A stretch of DNA of 64,000 nucleotides. Source: Vanessa cardui. Its lineage: Eukaryota > Arthropoda > Insecta > Lepidoptera > Nymphalidae. Every line of letters starts with the position of its first letter. The first letter of the stretch is position 1. The stretch lies in NCBI RefSeq assembly GCF_905220365.1, contig NC_061141.1, positions 7,819,501 to 7,883,500 of the forward strand. Direction: 5' to 3'. Positions 19,490 through 33,027 of this stretch are shown in pieces. The position numbers and the translations under genes are program-made. The notes beneath the pieces were generated by a model. It did no database searches, was not told the DNA's origin, and saw only the letters and a list, made by a program, of their open reading frames with translations.

Positions 19490-20245
19490 GTTAGTTTACC
19501 TGTTTTTTGTTTACTTTTAGTATCGCTCATACCTAATTTGTCAGATATACGATTATTCGTTTTAAACGAATAGCGAGACGAATTGAACTCGAATAACGCC
19601 TGTGTTTGATGAATTATAGGTTATGATTACCTTAGTCGTTATTTATTTTGGCATAATTTTAGAGGAACGTCACATAATAATATAAGTGATGTGTTGCCTT
19701 ATATTTATTATGAATACGGATGCGATTGTAGTTATAGATTGAGGTTGGGATGTATTCATTCTCTTTTGTTACTTTCTCTTAACCATGGAGTGAAGGGAGA
19801 GACAGTGACGGCATGATGTCATCCGCCATATTCGCGAGCGAGATAGCGCTCTACAATAGATACACCTCTGTTTTTAATACATCACTATTGTGATTACATT
19901 AGTTTTCTACTTGTTGTAATTAACAACTATAAATATACTACGTTTTTAACCAATTAATAAGGGGATAAAACATCTTAAGATAGTAAATTAAATTTTAAAC
20001 AATATTTTTTTTGATGGTTAAGTAAATAAATGAGAAGTTTATTAATTATTTCTCTGTTTACAAATTTCTAATCTATTATGGGTATTTATAAAGTATTTCT
20101 TTGGGAATATTTCATCATAGCTTTGTTTTTATAGCGCAATCATTAACACAAGCTATTAAAACTATTTATTTCACAGACAACACAATAAACTATATCAGTT
20201 GGGTAAATTGTTTTTAATAAAGATAAGCAAATACAAATAGACATT
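19490..20245. other. Possible start of a very long intron
   Basis: It follows the candidate donor at 19490. It contains a short GC-richer patch at about 19775-19860 ('gacagtgacggcatgatgtc', 'atccgccatattcgcgagcg'), where 'cgccatatt' resembles a YY1/PHO site. No coding exon was seen. Confidence 0.35.
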
Positions 20246-22048
20246 TTATACTTGTAATAAATTTTATTTTTTCAGTGTATTCATGGCAAAATACTATGAA
20301 AACTCAGCTTACTTCATGATAGCATTGTAACTATATATAATATAAATATTTACAGATTTTGATTACATTTACAACTTTATATTTTATCTGTGTTCTATAA
20401 AAAATGAACATTAAAAAGTTCTACAGTCAGACCTTTTTTCTCTAACATTGAACATTGTAAACTTTTTATATCTTAAATTGTACTATTATGATATTTTCTA
20501 AATAATGATTCTACATTTATATTATTTTTATTTAAATACATTTAAAGTAACTTTGAACTACTGTAAAGTTTTTACAATTTTATGAATCCATGCATATTTT
20601 TTACATACTAAACATATTTCCCAAATAAACATGGTATGCAAAAACTTAAAAAATACATATAACGGCTTGACTAACATCTCAACTATTCTCAAGTGCTAAG
20701 TTACACTTTATTCCAAGCATATATAATAATAATATTAAAGATAAACTTTAGTATAATATTGCACTGAAAACTGGATTTAAAGAATTTAAAACATACATGA
20801 TATTTCAAAACAATTTTCAACAAAGCTGTCGCTGGAGCATACTTGTGTTTATTTAAATTTTTCAAAATAAAAATTTAATAAAGAATATTCTCACTAGTGT
20901 AAATGTATAGCAAGTCATCTTGCTATTATTGATACAGGTTTAAAACAAATTAATGTTCAAATTTATGATACTGCTTGGTAATAAAAAACAATCAGGCATA
21001 TTACTATAACATGAATCCCAATTATGCATAAGACACACCAAAAGTACTGACTCCTTTGGAGACAAAATTACTGTAAAATGTAAAATTAAAAAAATACCAT
21101 TTTGGTGATTTGATTTTTGAGTCATTCATAAATAAAATTAAAGAAGTAGGTTAACCATAATATAAATATAATTTCAGTTACCTTAAGAATACTTTACACT
21201 TTTAACTTTCGCAATAGATATACAGTTTTTTAACTTGAACAACTGTTTATGCTGAATAAATGGTTGTACTTAAATAAAACAAATAATATTTTACTGATTT
21301 TGACTGTGATGATACATTTTTTGATATCATCAATCAAATAAGTAATATTTGCCATGATTTGATGAATTCAGGAGTACTCTATTCCCACAATTAAATTATA
21401 TGTTTGTTTTACAATGGACATGATCTTTAGCAATGCCAAATTTAATGTATAAATTTACTAATACATTGAAAATTTAACTAAAAGGATTTATAAAACAAAT
21501 AATCAATGCAGCTCTAATATACATATGAATCATTCCCAATACTCAAAATAAAATGCATATTAATTAATGGTACATATATTTATTTCATAATTTATAGATT
21601 AAATTTATCAATGATAAAAATATCTTAATAATGAGTAGAAATTAATCAATACTGATTTGTTGCTATTTAAGTATATTATGTGCAGAAACTTTTTATACAA
21701 AATATAACAAATTTGATAAATGATTTCTATTTCAAATATCAATATCCTGATAATCAAATAATTTCAAATATCAATATGCTTAAATTATTTACAAGGGACA
21801 TGACTATTTACATTGTTACCTATTTAAAGGAATTATTATCAACAGATTAATTTGGTTGCACTGATTATATACTAAAACCTATAAAATGTATATTGATTTA
21901 GTAGATTTTCAACAAAAAAAAGCATTTTAATGGTTCTACATTTATTTCTATCTATATTGTATTCATTAAAAATATAAATTATTCATGACTTATCCGGAAT
22001 ATTCCAGAACTACAACACTCTCAAATATAATTATTTTCAATGACAAAT

Positions 22049-22144
22049 ATTTCAGTTGTAAAAATAATTAGTCAAAATCAGTGGTGAATGATATATTATA
22101 TTTTTACACAACACATTTTGACTAGTTATATTTACAACTGAAAT
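22049..22144. repeat. 30-bp imperfect inverted repeat
   Basis: The arms 22049-22078 ('atttcagttgtaaaaataat'...) and 22115-22144 (...'gttatatttacaactgaaat') are reverse complements with a few mismatches and flank about 36 nt. The layout resembles a very short fold-back element. Confidence 0.7.
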
Positions 22145-22151
22145 GAAAATG

Positions 22152-22199
22152 ACTGATAATAAATACATAATAAATACATAATATGTATTTATTATCAGT
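22152..22199. repeat. 18-bp perfect inverted repeat
   Basis: The arms 22152-22169 ('actgataataaatacata') and 22182-22199 are exact reverse complements with a 12-nt spacer that repeats part of the arm. It lies 7 nt after the preceding inverted repeat. Confidence 0.8.
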
Positions 22200-22974
22200 A
22201 ATTTTTATTCGTATTTGTTGAAAATAAATGTGCATGAATATTTTCTACTGTTACTCATTAGTCTTGTGTTGATAACATAAAGCATTGAAGCTAACCCATT
22301 TATTTGCTGATACCAGTTTGAGGTCAAACACACATATTTATGAACCATTAAATGCATTGAAAAGTAACTATAAAAAGTTACAGTAATTTAGATTGCATTT
22401 TAGTTAATAAACTGAATAAGTGTTTGTTGTTATAAACGTAAACTTGAGAGCAAATTGATGTTTGAAAAGTTTTTATAACTTGTGTTACTGAATAAAAGAA
22501 TTATTTAATGTTTCAATTTTTATTATATATATTTCATTTTATTACTAAAATGGTTTCTTTTAAATATTGTTTTAAACACTTGTTGAGTCTTTATTAAACA
22601 TTGTTGCATTCTATTTTACAAACTAATCAAATTAAATTACAAATATTTAAAATTAATTTACCATTTGTTATAAACTTTGACAAATAATCTGGAAATGTTA
22701 TGAGATTGACAGAAAAGTATAGTTTCTTCTTTACAAACATAATTATATGTTTATAATAATAGTATGTTTAAATTTATATTTTCTTTTAATTTGCAATTAA
22801 TTTGCCATAGAAAGCAAATACAATATTTTTCATGTTGAACACATTTAAGCAACAGTAGTGTTTTTATACCATAAATGTAATATTAGGTAATTTTGGGCCT
22901 ATGTTTAACGCTGCTCTCATTATTTTATATTTATAATATATAACTTGTTAAACAATTATCATTTTAATATTTTT

Positions 22975-23110
22975 TTTTAATTTGGCAGATAGATAGATGA
23001 GGTCCTGTATGCTAAGTGATCTCCACCATCTGTGTATTTATGCACTGTAAGAAATATTAACCTTTCCTTAGTTCCAACCAACCAACCTAAAATTTTATGT
23101 CTGTGCAATC
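22975..23110 (+). repeat. Dispersed repeat family B fragment
   Basis: It contains 'tgctaagtgatctccaccat', 'gcactgtaagaaatattaac' and 'ccaaccaacctaaaatttta', then 'tgtctgtgc'. It corresponds to the 5' half of family B, diverged. Confidence 0.55.
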
Positions 23111-23137
23111 GATAAGATTTAAGCAGATCCGTTGTTA

Positions 23138-23215
23138 TCAACAGACGTTTGAAATGATTTTGAAACTGTAATAATCAATCGCGGCAAAGATTTCCGGTTT
23201 ATAAGACTTTATCAT
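23138..23215 (-). CDS. Speculative 25-codon small ORF below the promoter-like segment
   Basis: The first ATG on the minus strand after the promoter-like cluster (23215) opens MIKSYKPEIFAAIDYYSFKI plus ISNVC and a TGA. Nothing identifies it. It could be the start of a spliced minus-strand gene or chance. Confidence 0.12.
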   Translation of the reverse strand: MIKSYKPEIFAAIDYYSFKIISNVC

Positions 23216-23350
23216 CAATTACGTGTTGTACGTAAATAACGTGTAGTAACTTTATAACTTTGCGCTGTCGGTTCACGATAATGGCGGCAATTAATCGTTG
23301 TTGCGCACGCGCCTTCTAACTGGCTCGTTATCGGAGCTTTACGATTGGCT
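23188..23350 (-). promoter_or_regulatory. Promoter-like cluster: CCAAT, NRF1-like, YY1-like and ETS-like motifs
   Basis: On the minus strand, in order: a CCAAT box in good context (agCCAATCg, plus-strand attgg at 23344-23348), an NRF1-like element (plus-strand TGCGCACGCGCC at 23302-23313, one base off consensus), gccgccattat (YY1-like, about 23279-23289) and ccggaaat (ETS-like, about 23190-23197). These motifs typify TATA-less ubiquitous promoters. The segment is clearly GC-richer than both flanks. No gene is recognised on either side. Confidence 0.4.
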
Positions 23351-23399
23351 GACCGGTTCGTATTGATCCCCTCGACTTGCACTATAGTAATAAGCAAAT

Positions 23400-26300
23400 T
23401 GTGACATTGGTATCAAATATCATTATTTTAAAATGTTTTTATTATAAGAACTTTAAGATACTGATAATTTAGAAAATCTTATTTTACTTAATTTAATCGA
23501 TAGTTTTAATTGCTCAAGACATAATATACTAAATATATATTAGTTTTGTGTAGAATAAATTATAACTCCTTAAACTAGCTCAACCAGTTACACAGGTGAG
23601 GTTAATGTTTTATTTTTAAATGTATTTTAAATACCTATAAAAATAAAAACGTCATTTTTTTTTATGCGACGCCTTGAGGCTAAAAAAAGAACGCATAGAC
23701 GTAAATATACATATGGGTAAAAAATGTTTTGTAGTTAATCAAAATTCATGTTTCTAATACAGATAAAAAAGGGCTAAACTTCATAGTTTACTATTTTTTT
23801 CGATTTTATTCGGCATGCATAGGAATTACATGCATAAAAATCACACGATTATCAATATAATATTATCTGTGTAGACCTTGAAACAGAAGACAAGGTGCAA
23901 ACCCGTACGGTATATTTTAAATCTTTTTTTAGAAAATTTAAGTGTGTTCTGTTCGTGAATGTTTAAATCGTCAAATACCTATTACTGTTAGTATTATTAT
24001 AAGATATCTTGCTTGCAATTTTTGGAGTTATTTTCACTGGAATAATAAGAAAACGTATATACTTAATTATCAATATTGTATTTTTTTTCTCATGACGCGC
24101 TACGTTTTGAACATATCTCAATTGACAATGTTAAATTAAATTAGCCATTGTTAGAAAGTTAATTCCTGTGATAAAGTATATAAGTAATGACATCACAAAG
24201 ATCTCTGGTGCGTTTGGTAGACACAGTTATTTTAATGAATCTATAACTGATTGTATAAATAGGGACACCTTAAAGTTTTGCAATTAAGTCCAAATACAGC
24301 AATTAAGCTTCTACAAGGCATACTACAATTTGACGATCGAGGTGTGCCTACCTACTAATACTTACGATTGATCAAAACTACATGTTTTAAAAAACTGACA
24401 AAAAACATATTTTTTCCTTGTGTGATAATTACATAAAGCAATTTCGATCAAATCGATATTAAAAATGGTTTTGTTCCTATACATACTTACCTATACTATA
24501 CATGTATGTATATAAACGAAAGTAGCTTTATTAAAAAAACACATCACACTTTGACAAGACTAATTTGTAACCCAAGCGTATATTATATGTTATGCACATC
24601 GCTAGAGCGACTAGCGGCCTTGTCCCAATGCTCCCGATTTATGAATCGTGTCGCATGAATATATAGCCCATACAAGTAATTTCAAATGTACAACTGATGT
24701 AAAGTGTAGGGCTATTTTAAGTATCAATTAAATGAGCGCACATTAATATTGCGTCACGAAATGATACACACATTGATACATTTCCATTTAAACGATTTTG
24801 GTCACGGCACATTTACGTAGTTTAAAAGTGTGTGTGTTAACACTGTTATATTCTCTATTCACTCAGTCTCATTATCCCATGGAACAGCAAATACTACTCT
24901 AAAGGAAGAGTTCAATCGCTGTACTAAGAAATTTACGTCTTCTGAGGCACAAGGATGTAAACACGCAAAATCTGACGTATCAGAATTTCTCACTAGCCGC
25001 GGTGGATAAACCCGATAAAGCTTTTACTGCACCCGATGTTGGATACTAGGACCTCGAGGTCAACGAGGCAGTCTAAGCACATATTTAACATATTGAGGAA
25101 TATGTACACGTAATCACAAATTGCCTTCAGTAAATACAACAGTACACACGTAATTACTAATGCATATCCCTACTGATATCTCTTTGTGTTCCGTTAGCTT
25201 GCCTCTAATGTACGTCATCGTAATTTAAATAAATAGTGTTTCAGTTAATCTTGCATTTGTTTCAATCAAGACCTTAACTTGGTTGAGTGAGATAATTACA
25301 GGCCCAGGGGATATGACATTCTAGTTCTCATAGTGAGATATAAGAAATGGTTTTATTTAATGTTTACAACTGTCATCTCATGTTAAATTTGAAAATATGG
25401 ACTTCCTCATCCTCACGTGTCTCATGTCGTATTTCATCTTCGTCATACTTACGAATGAATGATCTTTTATCGCATGTCATAAAAAACGTATTAAGAAAAT
25501 ATATATCTTCGTCCAAAGAGATGAAATTGTATTCAAGAGTATTACTTTTAGTTTATTAAAAGTAACAGCATTAACTAAATCACATTCCAATTATCTGAGT
25601 GCGTACTAAACTGTTTCAGTTTATGGACAGAGAAGGAATGAACGCATTACGTAAGCCCTTTATTACGACAGACGTCGGATGTCTGTCTTTGTTCGTTGCT
25701 AAAAGATGAGATTATGTTAAAACCTTTTCAAAGTACATGTTGTCATAGTCACTTGACAGTTTGATGAGTTTTTTATTGGATAAACATTATAGATCAAATA
25801 TTCAGATACTCCTTTTAAGTAATGCCAAAAAATTAAGTATATAAGTTTTATAGGGACTACATAGCTTTTTGAAAAAACAAAAACATTTTAAATATTTTGC
25901 TATTAGCTCAAATTAAAAAATATATAATAATATACTTTATATGAAACAGTTAAGCTAGTTGGCAATAAAAACGTACAGATAAATTTGAACGAAAAAAAAT
26001 TGAGAGATGCACCAAAGGCAATATATCTATAGAGATACAAATGTAATAAAATATATATAATTTGTAATACTACGACGTAAAGGTCTCTCCACCCCCGTAG
26101 AAGGTCTGTAGCTTATTACACTGTGCGGTTCCTGTGGGAGTTTGTGGATTTAGTTTGCCGGGATTTGAAATCGCGATCTTCGATTAAGATGGACGTGTTA
26201 TCTTCTATCTTCTTATATCAATTCCACATTGATCTATTTACTTATTTATTTTATATCTTTATTTAATACCTATTCATATTTCCTTATACTGGGTCACTGC

Positions 26301-29300
26301 GCATCCATTAAGTAAACGGAAACAATGGTTTAACAATGATTATTCTTTTCGTAATTGGGCATAGGTCAATATCAGACTCGAACGCTATTGGTGTACATAT
26401 TCATTTCCATCTACATAATTATTATAATTCAGTACAATACAATTCAATACAGCCCACTTAAGTAATTCTACTATTTAATTGAATTCGGTTTGTATCTACA
26501 TAACAATCGATCAAAACATTATGCGAAATACAATAACGAGGAATTCTGTATTGTTAATACTTTAAGTAACTTTTATATTTAAAATTTTCGTTTAAATACT
26601 ATTTTTTCTTACGGTCTTGAAGTACCGGTTTTTTTCACACACTAGTTTGTTATCAGTAGATACTATAACTCATATTAAAGAATGATGTTTGTGTTAGTGT
26701 GTATGGACGTGATATCAGCATATTTTATTCACTACTACAGCAAAGAAATGGAAGCAATTGGCGCGAATACTCGTACTCATTAATTTATTGTGATTCGCAA
26801 GGCGATATGCAGTGTGTCAACAGTATTTGTGCTGGGGTTATTAAACAATTGTATTTATTATTTGGTCTTTGGTAAGGTTCTATCAAACAGGTAGCATGTG
26901 TATAATTGTTTATAAAAATATATTCCAATCGAAGGACTAAAGAGAAAAAAAAAAAATTTTATACTATTTAGATTCATGTCTCATGCGATTTCTTTATACT
27001 CTGTTTTAGTAAGCATTATTTATTCAAATATCTATACTAATATCGTAAAGAATTAAAAATTATTTGTTTGTATGTAAAGGGTAATTGTAAAATGCTATAT
27101 CACTCTAGAGTGAAAAAAAATAACATTTTTTTATTAAAATTTGCCCCCGTGCAACACCTGGACAAGTTGCCACTTCTTCGATATGATATGATATTGATCC
27201 ACTATATAAATCCTTTAATTTTACTTCAAAAGTTCCGATAACAAATTCGCCGTTATTCAAAACGGCATTTTTAGAGAATCCATAATGAATATCATCGATT
27301 ATTCAAGATCTCCAATGATATCATGTTAATTCAATGTCATTGTCTTGTTGTTAGAACAGACTAGAGAGAATATAATTTAGTGTTAAATAATTTCATTTGT
27401 CGAGTTTGTCAAAATTTATAGAACAATTCCGAAGTAAAACGACCTTTGTTGACATGAGTCATTGAATACAATAATTGTGATAATCAATTCCGCTAACATC
27501 CTGTTGTAGTACCGACCGGCTAGTTCGCCTTCTTACAAAATAGCATTCGTCTTGTAAGTACTATAAAATTGTGTTAATTACATATATAATATTATAAGAC
27601 TATTATGTTTTAGTCTGGACAAGTTATTGCTGTAACAAACCAAACAGTTTACATTAATTGTAAAAACTATTACACGCATATATCAAACAATGTAAATTAT
27701 ATACCTAATCATATTTACCAATATCAGTTGCGTATCTACCAATTGTGGTGATAGGGCTGTGCTAGCCCTTTTGGGTTACATAAATTATTCTAAACATAAA
27801 TAATAAATAATTTGCTCTGCTGTAACAGATTCAAAGGTTGAATAAGTCAGTGTAATTAACGCCTATTGTGGTGAGTGCGATACGAAATCTGATCTCGCTT
27901 TTAATATTTTTAATTATATGCGTATCATAGTAAATGCCGTGTTCTCGACCAAAAAGTCAAGGATCAAATTTAATAAGATCGTAAAATCGTTTCCAAAAAC
28001 TCGTACGGTGAACAAATTCACAGATATTTTGATAACCCTCCGCTTGATTATAAACGTCAGAATAAGGCTATCAATTACATCTCGGGTCAATTATAATTTG
28101 AATATACCTAACAATCGTTTTTCAACCGCGAGTGTGCCTTTAAGATCAATTTATCGCTGAGCACTTTTTTGCTTTTGATATTTTATAAGCGTCTTACGAT
28201 GTTGACTGACTCTCCAATTCGACCTTGCTTGTGTTTGATCCTGACATTTGTCAACAAAAATAAAATCAAAGAGCTGTCACTTGTATACAATATTCCATTA
28301 GTCCTTTGTCTTTAGTAAATGCTTTTATGTTATTTGGACAAGTAATTGCTTTTGTTATTATCATTAATACGCTATTTAAACGTTTAATCGATTTGTTATT
28401 ACATAATTAATTTCAGAGATTAAGACGGTTTTAATTTTTTGATAGACTTACTGAACTCTGTGATACTGAATACGTTTCAAATATTTAAAAAAAGGCGAGG
28501 ACTTACACACTTACTAATTGTGGGATATTGATTGGTTGTCAATTTACTTTATATTAAATACGTTTTAGAATAAATTAATTTTCTAATGATTCTCACAGCT
28601 ATTTGCATTAAAAGCAACTGAAACTGTGTTTTCTTATCATCTATTTGTTGATAAGTTTATCCTCGGACAGCGAGACTATTGATTCATCCGAATGGAATCC
28701 ATCCACATACTTTGTATAGGTCGTTTAATGGAATAAGGTCAGTCATATGGGAGCGTTTAGAATGAGTTGATGGTATTTTGAATATTTTTACTTTATAAGG
28801 CAAAAGATATCAAAAATTTTATTACGAATCTGCGATATCAATAAATTTTCTAAATCTTATTGTGATCAGATATTTGGCATGAAATTTATCAACAATATAA
28901 AGTAACGCAAGCTATGAAAATGACACGGATTGTCTGGTTATCCGGAGACATAGTTAGTAGCTAAGCGATTTAGACATCGTTGCGAGGATACCGTGGCGGC
29001 ATGCCAATGGGTCGAAATGGAATCTCACTCTACGCTATTTGTTGCAATTATTTGCGAATTGTCTGTTCCTACCAATTTGGATTATGATAATATCCTTCGA
29101 ATCCGTTTTGTTCTCTTATTCTATATATTTCTGCGAAATAATCGGTATTTATCAAATTTATGTGACGTTTAATTTATTTTAACAACTATACCATAAATGG
29201 CATTTTAAAATATACTTTTATTTGATCTTTTAATATGTATGTAGTTCAATGTTGAGATTTAAATTTTCATATCATATTTTCATATAAATCAGAGTTGGTA

Positions 29301-30887
29301 AATATACGCTGTTTGTTTTTTAGTAGTAGGTAAGTATAACTTGCACGGAATTGTGGATGGGTAAAGTTTTCTTCTCGTATCTTGAATTTAACAGTAAAGT
29401 AATGGTCATCGTTTTCTATTAATTAACAGAACATGTAATATCAATACTGCGACACCATTGGCTCGTTCGTTCGTATGCTATTCTTATTATCAGTTAATTA
29501 TAAATTAAAAGTGATTAATATTGTAAAGTAAACGTAAAAAAACTTCGTTACTTCCGCTACGGACAGACGATTGATGGAAACTAATAATAGGAAGAGAAGG
29601 CGCAATTAACTCTGACTGGAGGCACGCGCCGTTTTAAAACGACTTCCAAGTGATTTCAATTTTTTACACAGCTTTTACATTAAGAATCCATATTTTTTAT
29701 CCTCGACTAAAATGAGTTTCATAGCGTATTTTCTAATTCTTATTACTTTAAATTATTATTTTTGTAAACAATTTATATGTATTGTTCTATATATCTATTA
29801 TATTATTAGGTGTTTTTCTGTTGTAATTAAATATTGATGACATTTTTCGGACCGATTTAATTGTTATCATATTTTAGATCACAAGTGTACATAATCCAAT
29901 GGAAAGAGTTCACAAAAGTACGTCCTTTAAACAAATACCATCTGTACGACTTACAAAATGGCTACGGCTTACATCATCTAACTTATGTTGTTATTATTAC
30001 GAATCACTTAAAATTTTCAATTCATAGTTTCATAGCACAAGGATAATTTTTTGGGAACACCTAGAAATTACGTCGCTGAATTTAACTTTCCTGAAATATA
30101 TCGAGCGTTCCTCGACAAATAACGTACAATATACATTGTGCATTTGGTGATAAAATAATGTGTTTTAAATAGTTTTAAATGAAGTTGATTATAATGACGA
30201 CAATTATATGGAGCGTCTTAAACGGTAAATTTTATGGAATATTCACGATAGTATATCTTTCAATAAAAAGCAGTTAAGATACTTAAGTTGTTATTATTCG
30301 ATATTAATTCCTTTTATGTGTCCGACCGTCGTATCGCCCACGTTAATGTCGGAACAATGACCACTCTTGTCCGAGTTCAGATGTAACTGTTATAAATACT
30401 TAAACAGACATTCAGACCGTACATATTTACTTAGGTATAACTACATGACCGCCGATGGAATTTTTAATAATGTACATATATCGAAATATATCTTGTGTTT
30501 CAAACAATAAAAAATCTCTGAATCATATGTAACCGATTGAATAATTAATGTAATTATTTTATATCAGTGTTTTTACGATTTATATCACATTAGTTAATTG
30601 TGATTCAAAAGGTACTAGTCTTCGGTCGTGATTGTAGATTCGGTTAAGTGGTGATAGACAGACAAACAGTTTTACTACAAACAAACATGTTTGCCGAAGG
30701 TTTTCAATAGTTTTTTTAATCAAATAATTTTTATAATTCCAACTGCTGACTGAATTGAAATGTCCCAATATTGATATCGTAAAACTTAAACAAAGTTTGC
30801 GGGTTCAAATCTGAGTGCTATTGAGATTGATTCTTTTTTCAATAATACCTAGCCTTTGTTTATGGAGACTATAGAAATAGTTTTCAA
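23400..30887. other. Long non-coding AT-rich stretch
   Basis: No exon was recognised. Heavily decayed repeat debris is suspected at about 24880-25090 and 26070-26230 ('ggatttgaaatcgcgatctt'). A GC-richer unique patch lies at 28920-29060. The 80-codon frame at 27918-28160 is AT-driven and has no family resemblance. The stretch would be intron of the candidate second gene or intergenic. Confidence 0.5.
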
Positions 30888-32425
30888 AAATCAAAAAATC
30901 AAAATCAAAATAAACTTTATTCAAGCAGGCTTTTATAAGCACTTTTGAATCGTCATTTTACAATTAAGTGAAGCTACCACCGGTTCGGAAAGTAGATTCT
31001 ACCGAGAAGAACCGGCAAGAAACTCAGTAGTTACTCTTTTTTAACATTTAAAAAATACAACGTCATGTTAATTAAATACAATTATTTCAATTAATGTATC
31101 CTGCTTGGAAGTCAACAGGTATTAACTCCACGCTTTTTTATCATCTACAAAATCTTGTATCGAATAGTATGCTTTTTCTACCAATGTATTTTTAACAAAC
31201 GATTTGAATTTACTAAACGGCAAAGTTAAAAATTTCTGCGGAATTTTATTATAGAAACGGATACCTTGCCCCAAGAAGGATCCATTGACTTTGCGGAGTC
31301 GGAAACTTGGCGTTATAAGTTTATCCTTACTTCTAGTGCATATACAATGATTATCACTGATTTTATCAAAGTGATCAATGTTACTGTGAATATACATGAT
31401 ATTGTTGTAAATATATTGCGACGCAACAGTAAGTATTCCTACTCTGTTAAAAACATCCCGAAGAGAGTCTCTAGCTCCAAGATTATAAATAAACCGAATT
31501 GCTCTCTTTTGTAAAATAAAGACAGATTCAATATCTGCAGCGCTACCCCAAAGTAATATGCCATATGACATAATACTGTGAAAATAACCAAAATAAACTA
31601 AACGAGCGGTATCAATATCAGTTAGTTGTCTAACTTTTCTAACCGCGTATGTTGCGGAGCTGAGTCTTCCTGTTAGGGATGATAAATGAGAGGTCCACTG
31701 AAGTCTGGAATCTAATTCTATTCCTAAAAACACCGTAGTATCAGCTACTTCAAGACGGTCACCATTTAAAGATATATTATAATTTTGCTTGCTAACATTA
31801 GGTAGGGTAAAAACTACACATTTTGTTTTTTGAGCATTCAAAACTAAATTATTTACTGTAAACCAATTGTGTATCTGTGATAATGCACCGTTCACATCGT
31901 CATAGTCATTTTTTTTCCTGTCAACCTTAAAAATCAGCGAAGTATCGTCAGCAAACAACACTATATCACAAATACCCTTAACATAGAAAGGAAGATCATT
32001 TATATATACTAGGAATAGAAAGGGACCCAAAATTGAACCTTGTGGAACTCCCATTTTTAACGTAGATCCAGAAGACTTTATTCCATTAATGAAAACTTGC
32101 TGGATTCTTTGACTTAAATATGAAGCGATGAGATCAAGAGCTTTACCTTTAACACCGTAATATTTGAGCTTATAAAGAAGCGTTTCGTGTTCTACACAAT
32201 CGAATGCTTTAGATAAATCACAGAATACTCCAATAGCGTTCTGTGATTTCTCCCAAGCATCGTAAATATGTTTGAGAAGCGCAATTCCCGCATCAGTTGT
32301 CGAGCGACCTCTTCTAAAACCGAATTGCTCATCATGAAAAATAGCATTTGTACCGAAATGGACGAGAAGTTGATTTAAAATAATTTTTTCGAAAATTTTA
32401 CTTATTACTATTTTTAACATATGAT
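30888..32425 (-). mobile_element. 5'-truncated CR1/Jockey-type LINE with intact 3' end
   Basis: On the minus strand it comprises an ORF fragment (31122-32420), then a 3' UTR with the conserved block ('ccggttcttctcggtagaat', 'ctactttccgaaccggtgg'), then 'tgaataaagtttattttgat' and a TTTTGA-rich tail (reading as aaaatcaaaatcaa at 30888-30910). The endonuclease domain and the first part of the RT domain are missing, so it is a dead-on-arrival copy. Its 3' UTR matches the solo tails at 12741, 33028, 34072 and 35318. Confidence 0.85.
31122..32420 (-). CDS. LINE reverse transcriptase fragment, 432 codons, open
   Basis: The fragment covers most of an RT domain. QFGFRRGRST is at residues 32-41 and the first catalytic Asp region DLSKAFD at 68-74. 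VPQGSILGP is at 125-133 and the catalytic FADD box at 156-159. A C-terminal thumb/tail region continues to residue 432. Such enzymes copy their own RNA at a nicked genomic target. The frame starts mid-domain (...SKIFEKIILNQL...) so the ATG at 32420 is not the native start. The upstream endonuclease and ORF1 are lost by 5' truncation. The lack of stops in 432 codons implies a fairly recent insertion. Confidence 0.88.
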   Translation of the reverse strand: MLKIVISKIFEKIILNQLLVHFGTNAIFHDEQFGFRRGRSTTDAGIALLKHIYDAWEKSQNAIGVFCDLSKAFDCVEHETLLYKLKYYGVKGKALDLIASYLSQRIQQVFINGIKSSGSTLKMGVPQGSILGPFLFLVYINDLPFYVKGICDIVLFADDTSLIFKVDRKKNDYDDVNGALSQIHNWFTVNNLVLNAQKTKCVVFTLPNVSKQNYNISLNGDRLEVADTTVFLGIELDSRLQWTSHLSSLTGRLSSATYAVRKVRQLTDIDTARLVYFGYFHSIMSYGILLWGSAADIESVFILQKRAIRFIYNLGARDSLRDVFNRVGILTVASQYIYNNIMYIHSNIDHFDKISDNHCICTRSKDKLITPSFRLRKVNGSFLGQGIRFYNKIPQKFLTLPFSKFKSFVKNTLVEKAYYSIQDFVDDKKAWS

Positions 32426-33027
32426 ATACAATAACGTGAATTATTTTTGACTGTCCTATACCTGCATCAATTTTATTGTGTAGTTCGTCGGTGTTTTCTT
32501 ATCGTGGAAGGTACGTTCTGTGTAGCCTATTCCAATAAAAGAATGAATAAAGGTAAACAAACCTTGGAATTTCGTATTTCAGGCAATTTGCTAAAAGTTC
32601 AGCTATGTATTGGTTATTATTAATAATATATTACCAACATAACTTGATTAATAAATCTTTATTTTTTAAGCAACATATGCCGTTTAACTACATACATCCA
32701 TTTTAATTTAACTTTATAGTGTCGATATCTGCGTCGTCGATGTTCCAAAAACAATTTTTTGAAAATCATATAAAGATTTCGAAGATTATTCAAACTCGAC
32801 AAATGATATCTCATTAATTCGGTGTCGAATGTTGTTTGATTTCTCTTGTCCTATTGTGATTGGAATAGGCTGTATTTGGTACGACAAGGAGAAATACAAA
32901 AGTAACTCAAATATGAAGTCAACGAACGTTATGAACGCAAGTGTTCTTTTGTTACAAATATCGGAGACGAAAATGACATTACACGAAAGAGAACAATTCA
33001 TCAAGTTTTATTAAACAAAAAGTACTC
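32426..33027. other. Spacer between LINE copies
   Basis: No gene or repeat was recognised. Two overlapping short frames on opposite strands (about 32790-33010) lack any familiar motif. Confidence 0.45.

Larger units (their letters stand above)
20246..22950 (-). other. 2.7-kb very AT-rich block, possible minus-strand non-coding transcript or 3' UTR
   Basis: The block is markedly AT-rich, poor in CpG and free of the repeat families that fill the rest of the window. On the minus strand it lies downstream of the promoter-like segment at 23188-23350 and ends near an AATAAA (minus) around 20258-20275. Only short unsupported frames occur. That pattern resembles a long insect 3' UTR or lncRNA. Neutral AT-rich intron is the simpler alternative. 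Confidence 0.3.

Noticed and set aside
27918..28160. 80-codon basic + strand ORF
   Set aside because: It is Ile/Arg/Lys-rich from AT-rich DNA and has no recognisable feature or splice context.
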